Assembly (NCBI GenBank): GCA_026692885.1
Contig: JAPLNJ010000291.1
Location: 1-22,552 of the forward strand
DNA from: Planctomycetota bacterium
Lineage (GTDB): Bacteria; Planctomycetota; Planctomycetia; Pirellulales; Pirellulaceae
Direction of reading: 5' to 3'
Length of the DNA stretch: 22,552 nt
Shown: one piece after another, positions 21,832-22,552 of the stretch
Layout: the number at the start of each line of letters is the position of its first letter
How positions within the stretch are numbered: the stretch's first letter is position 1
Translations under genes and position numbers: made by a program
Notes under the pieces: generated by a model
Seen by the model: the letters and a program-made list of their open reading frames with translations, nothing else
The model's database searches: none
What the model was told of the DNA's origin: nothing

Positions 21832-22552
21832 ATGCAGCGAACGAGTTCCCCCTCGCGACACGGTTTACTCGGCGCTCTCTGCTTCGGGCCCGTCGGCCTG
21901 TCCGTGCTGTTGACGCTGGCTTCGTCGGCAGCGGCTCAAAGTGAAAACGGCTTGAGCGGGCATTGGAAACTCGACGACAACGGTGCCACGGAGCTCGTGG
22001 CCGACACGTCGCCGAATCAGTTCCACGGTACGCTCGATGCGACCACGGCCGAACGTTCCGTGGTCGGCCGGATCGGGCGCGCGATCCGCTTCCCGGCGAA
22101 AGGCTCCGTGCAACTTGACCGGCACGCTCCCGCGCTGGGCAAACTGACCGACTTCACCGTGTCGCTGTGGATCCAATACGACGGCGGTGCCAGCCGGCAG
22201 TTGTTCACGTTTTCCGATGGCACGCTGAATCACCGCGTCCAGATGGAAGTTCATAACGACCGGCTGCACTTCGGCTGGCAGAACGGCGGTGGATTTGCCG
22301 GGTTTGCCACGGACAGCCTGCCGTGGACACCAGGCACCTGGTATCACGTCGTGTTTGTCAATGACAGCAAGTCGGGCAAGTCGATCCTGAGGTCAAACGA
22401 TTTGGTGTGGAAGACCGACGCGAATACGGTTTCGCCAGCGGCTCTGCAAAAGCCGGTCAAGCGGATCGAGATCGGCTCGCTCCACGGCGCGTATCCGTTC
22501 CACGGTTGCCTGGACGACGTGCGGCTGTTCAAGCTGGCGCTCCCGCTGCCGG
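21832..22552 (+). CDS. Secreted LamG/concanavalin A-like domain protein (partial)
   Basis: The ATG at 21832 has AGGGAGG about 8 nt upstream and the frame is open to the window end, 240 codons. Residues 1-36 look like a signal peptide (HGLLGALCFGPVGLSVLLTL, cleavage near ASSAAAQS). From about residue 41 the protein is a LamG-like jelly roll: GHWKLDDNGATELVADTSPN, FHGTLDATTAERSVVGRIGR, FTVSLWIQYDGGASRQLFTF, WTPGTWYHVVFVNDSKSGKS, and HGCLDDVRLFKLALP. Such domains bind carbohydrate or other ligands at the cell surface. In planctomycetes they are often the first domain of large secreted DUF1553/DUF1549 or sialidase-like proteins, so more domains may follow outside the window. Confidence 0.88.
   Translation, partial: MQRTSSPSRHGLLGALCFGPVGLSVLLTLASSAAAQSENGLSGHWKLDDNGATELVADTSPNQFHGTLDATTAERSVVGRIGRAIRFPAKGSVQLDRHAPALGKLTDFTVSLWIQYDGGASRQLFTFSDGTLNHRVQMEVHNDRLHFGWQNGGGFAGFATDSLPWTPGTWYHVVFVNDSKSGKSILRSNDLVWKTDANTVSPAALQKPVKRIEIGSLHGAYPFHGCLDDVRLFKLALPLP

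Overview
The window looks like a chromosomal accessory region from a GC-rich planctomycete, probably of the Pirellulaceae type. Lineage is inferred from gene content: an SLA1-homology-1 (SHD1) plus PQQ-propeller secreted protein, a LamG-type secreted protein, a Uma2-family nuclease, an FGE-sulfatase-fold protein, and many palindromic intergenic repeats. No rRNA, intact tRNA or CRISPR array is visible.

Region 1 (1-5719) is a graveyard of mobile elements with a few intact small genes. It starts with two leftward hypothetical genes (one cut by the window edge) and a rightward GYF/PH-like/SHOCT protein. A leftward cluster follows: an ORF6N protein, a tiny ORF and two paralogous helix-turn-helix proteins, with a 19-nt direct repeat at their 5' ends. 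Next come a 3' half of a tRNA-Gln(CTG) gene with its terminator, integrase remnants on both sides of it, and a frameshifted transposase-like gene fused in frame to a 5'-truncated DNA polymerase III delta' (holB) remnant.

Region 2 (5728-13262) is a compact four-gene leftward operon: a type III restriction subunit (Res), an ImmA/IrrE metallopeptidase, a PIN-like protein and a type III DNA methyltransferase (Mod). Res and Mod alone would be an ordinary type III restriction-modification system. The protease and putative nuclease between them, with 11-23 nt gaps, suggest a composite defence module. This is one of the two best candidates for an under-described system here.

Region 3 (13263-17715) holds ordinary planctomycete genes (SHD1-PQQ protein, putative lipoprotein, small hypothetical) separated by long intergenic stretches packed with palindromes. 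Three 96-bp elements with a 32-nt arm, 32-nt spacer, 32-nt arm layout occur at 13516, 17226 and 21705. Three nested palindromes lie side by side at 17084-17569.

Region 4 (17716-22552) contains a Uma2-family endonuclease, then a 1011-aa DUF4062-NACHT-FGE-fold protein that resembles bacterial NLR-like immune sensors. The end of its C-terminal domain resembles the variable region of diversity-generating retroelement targets. The window ends inside a secreted LamG-domain protein.
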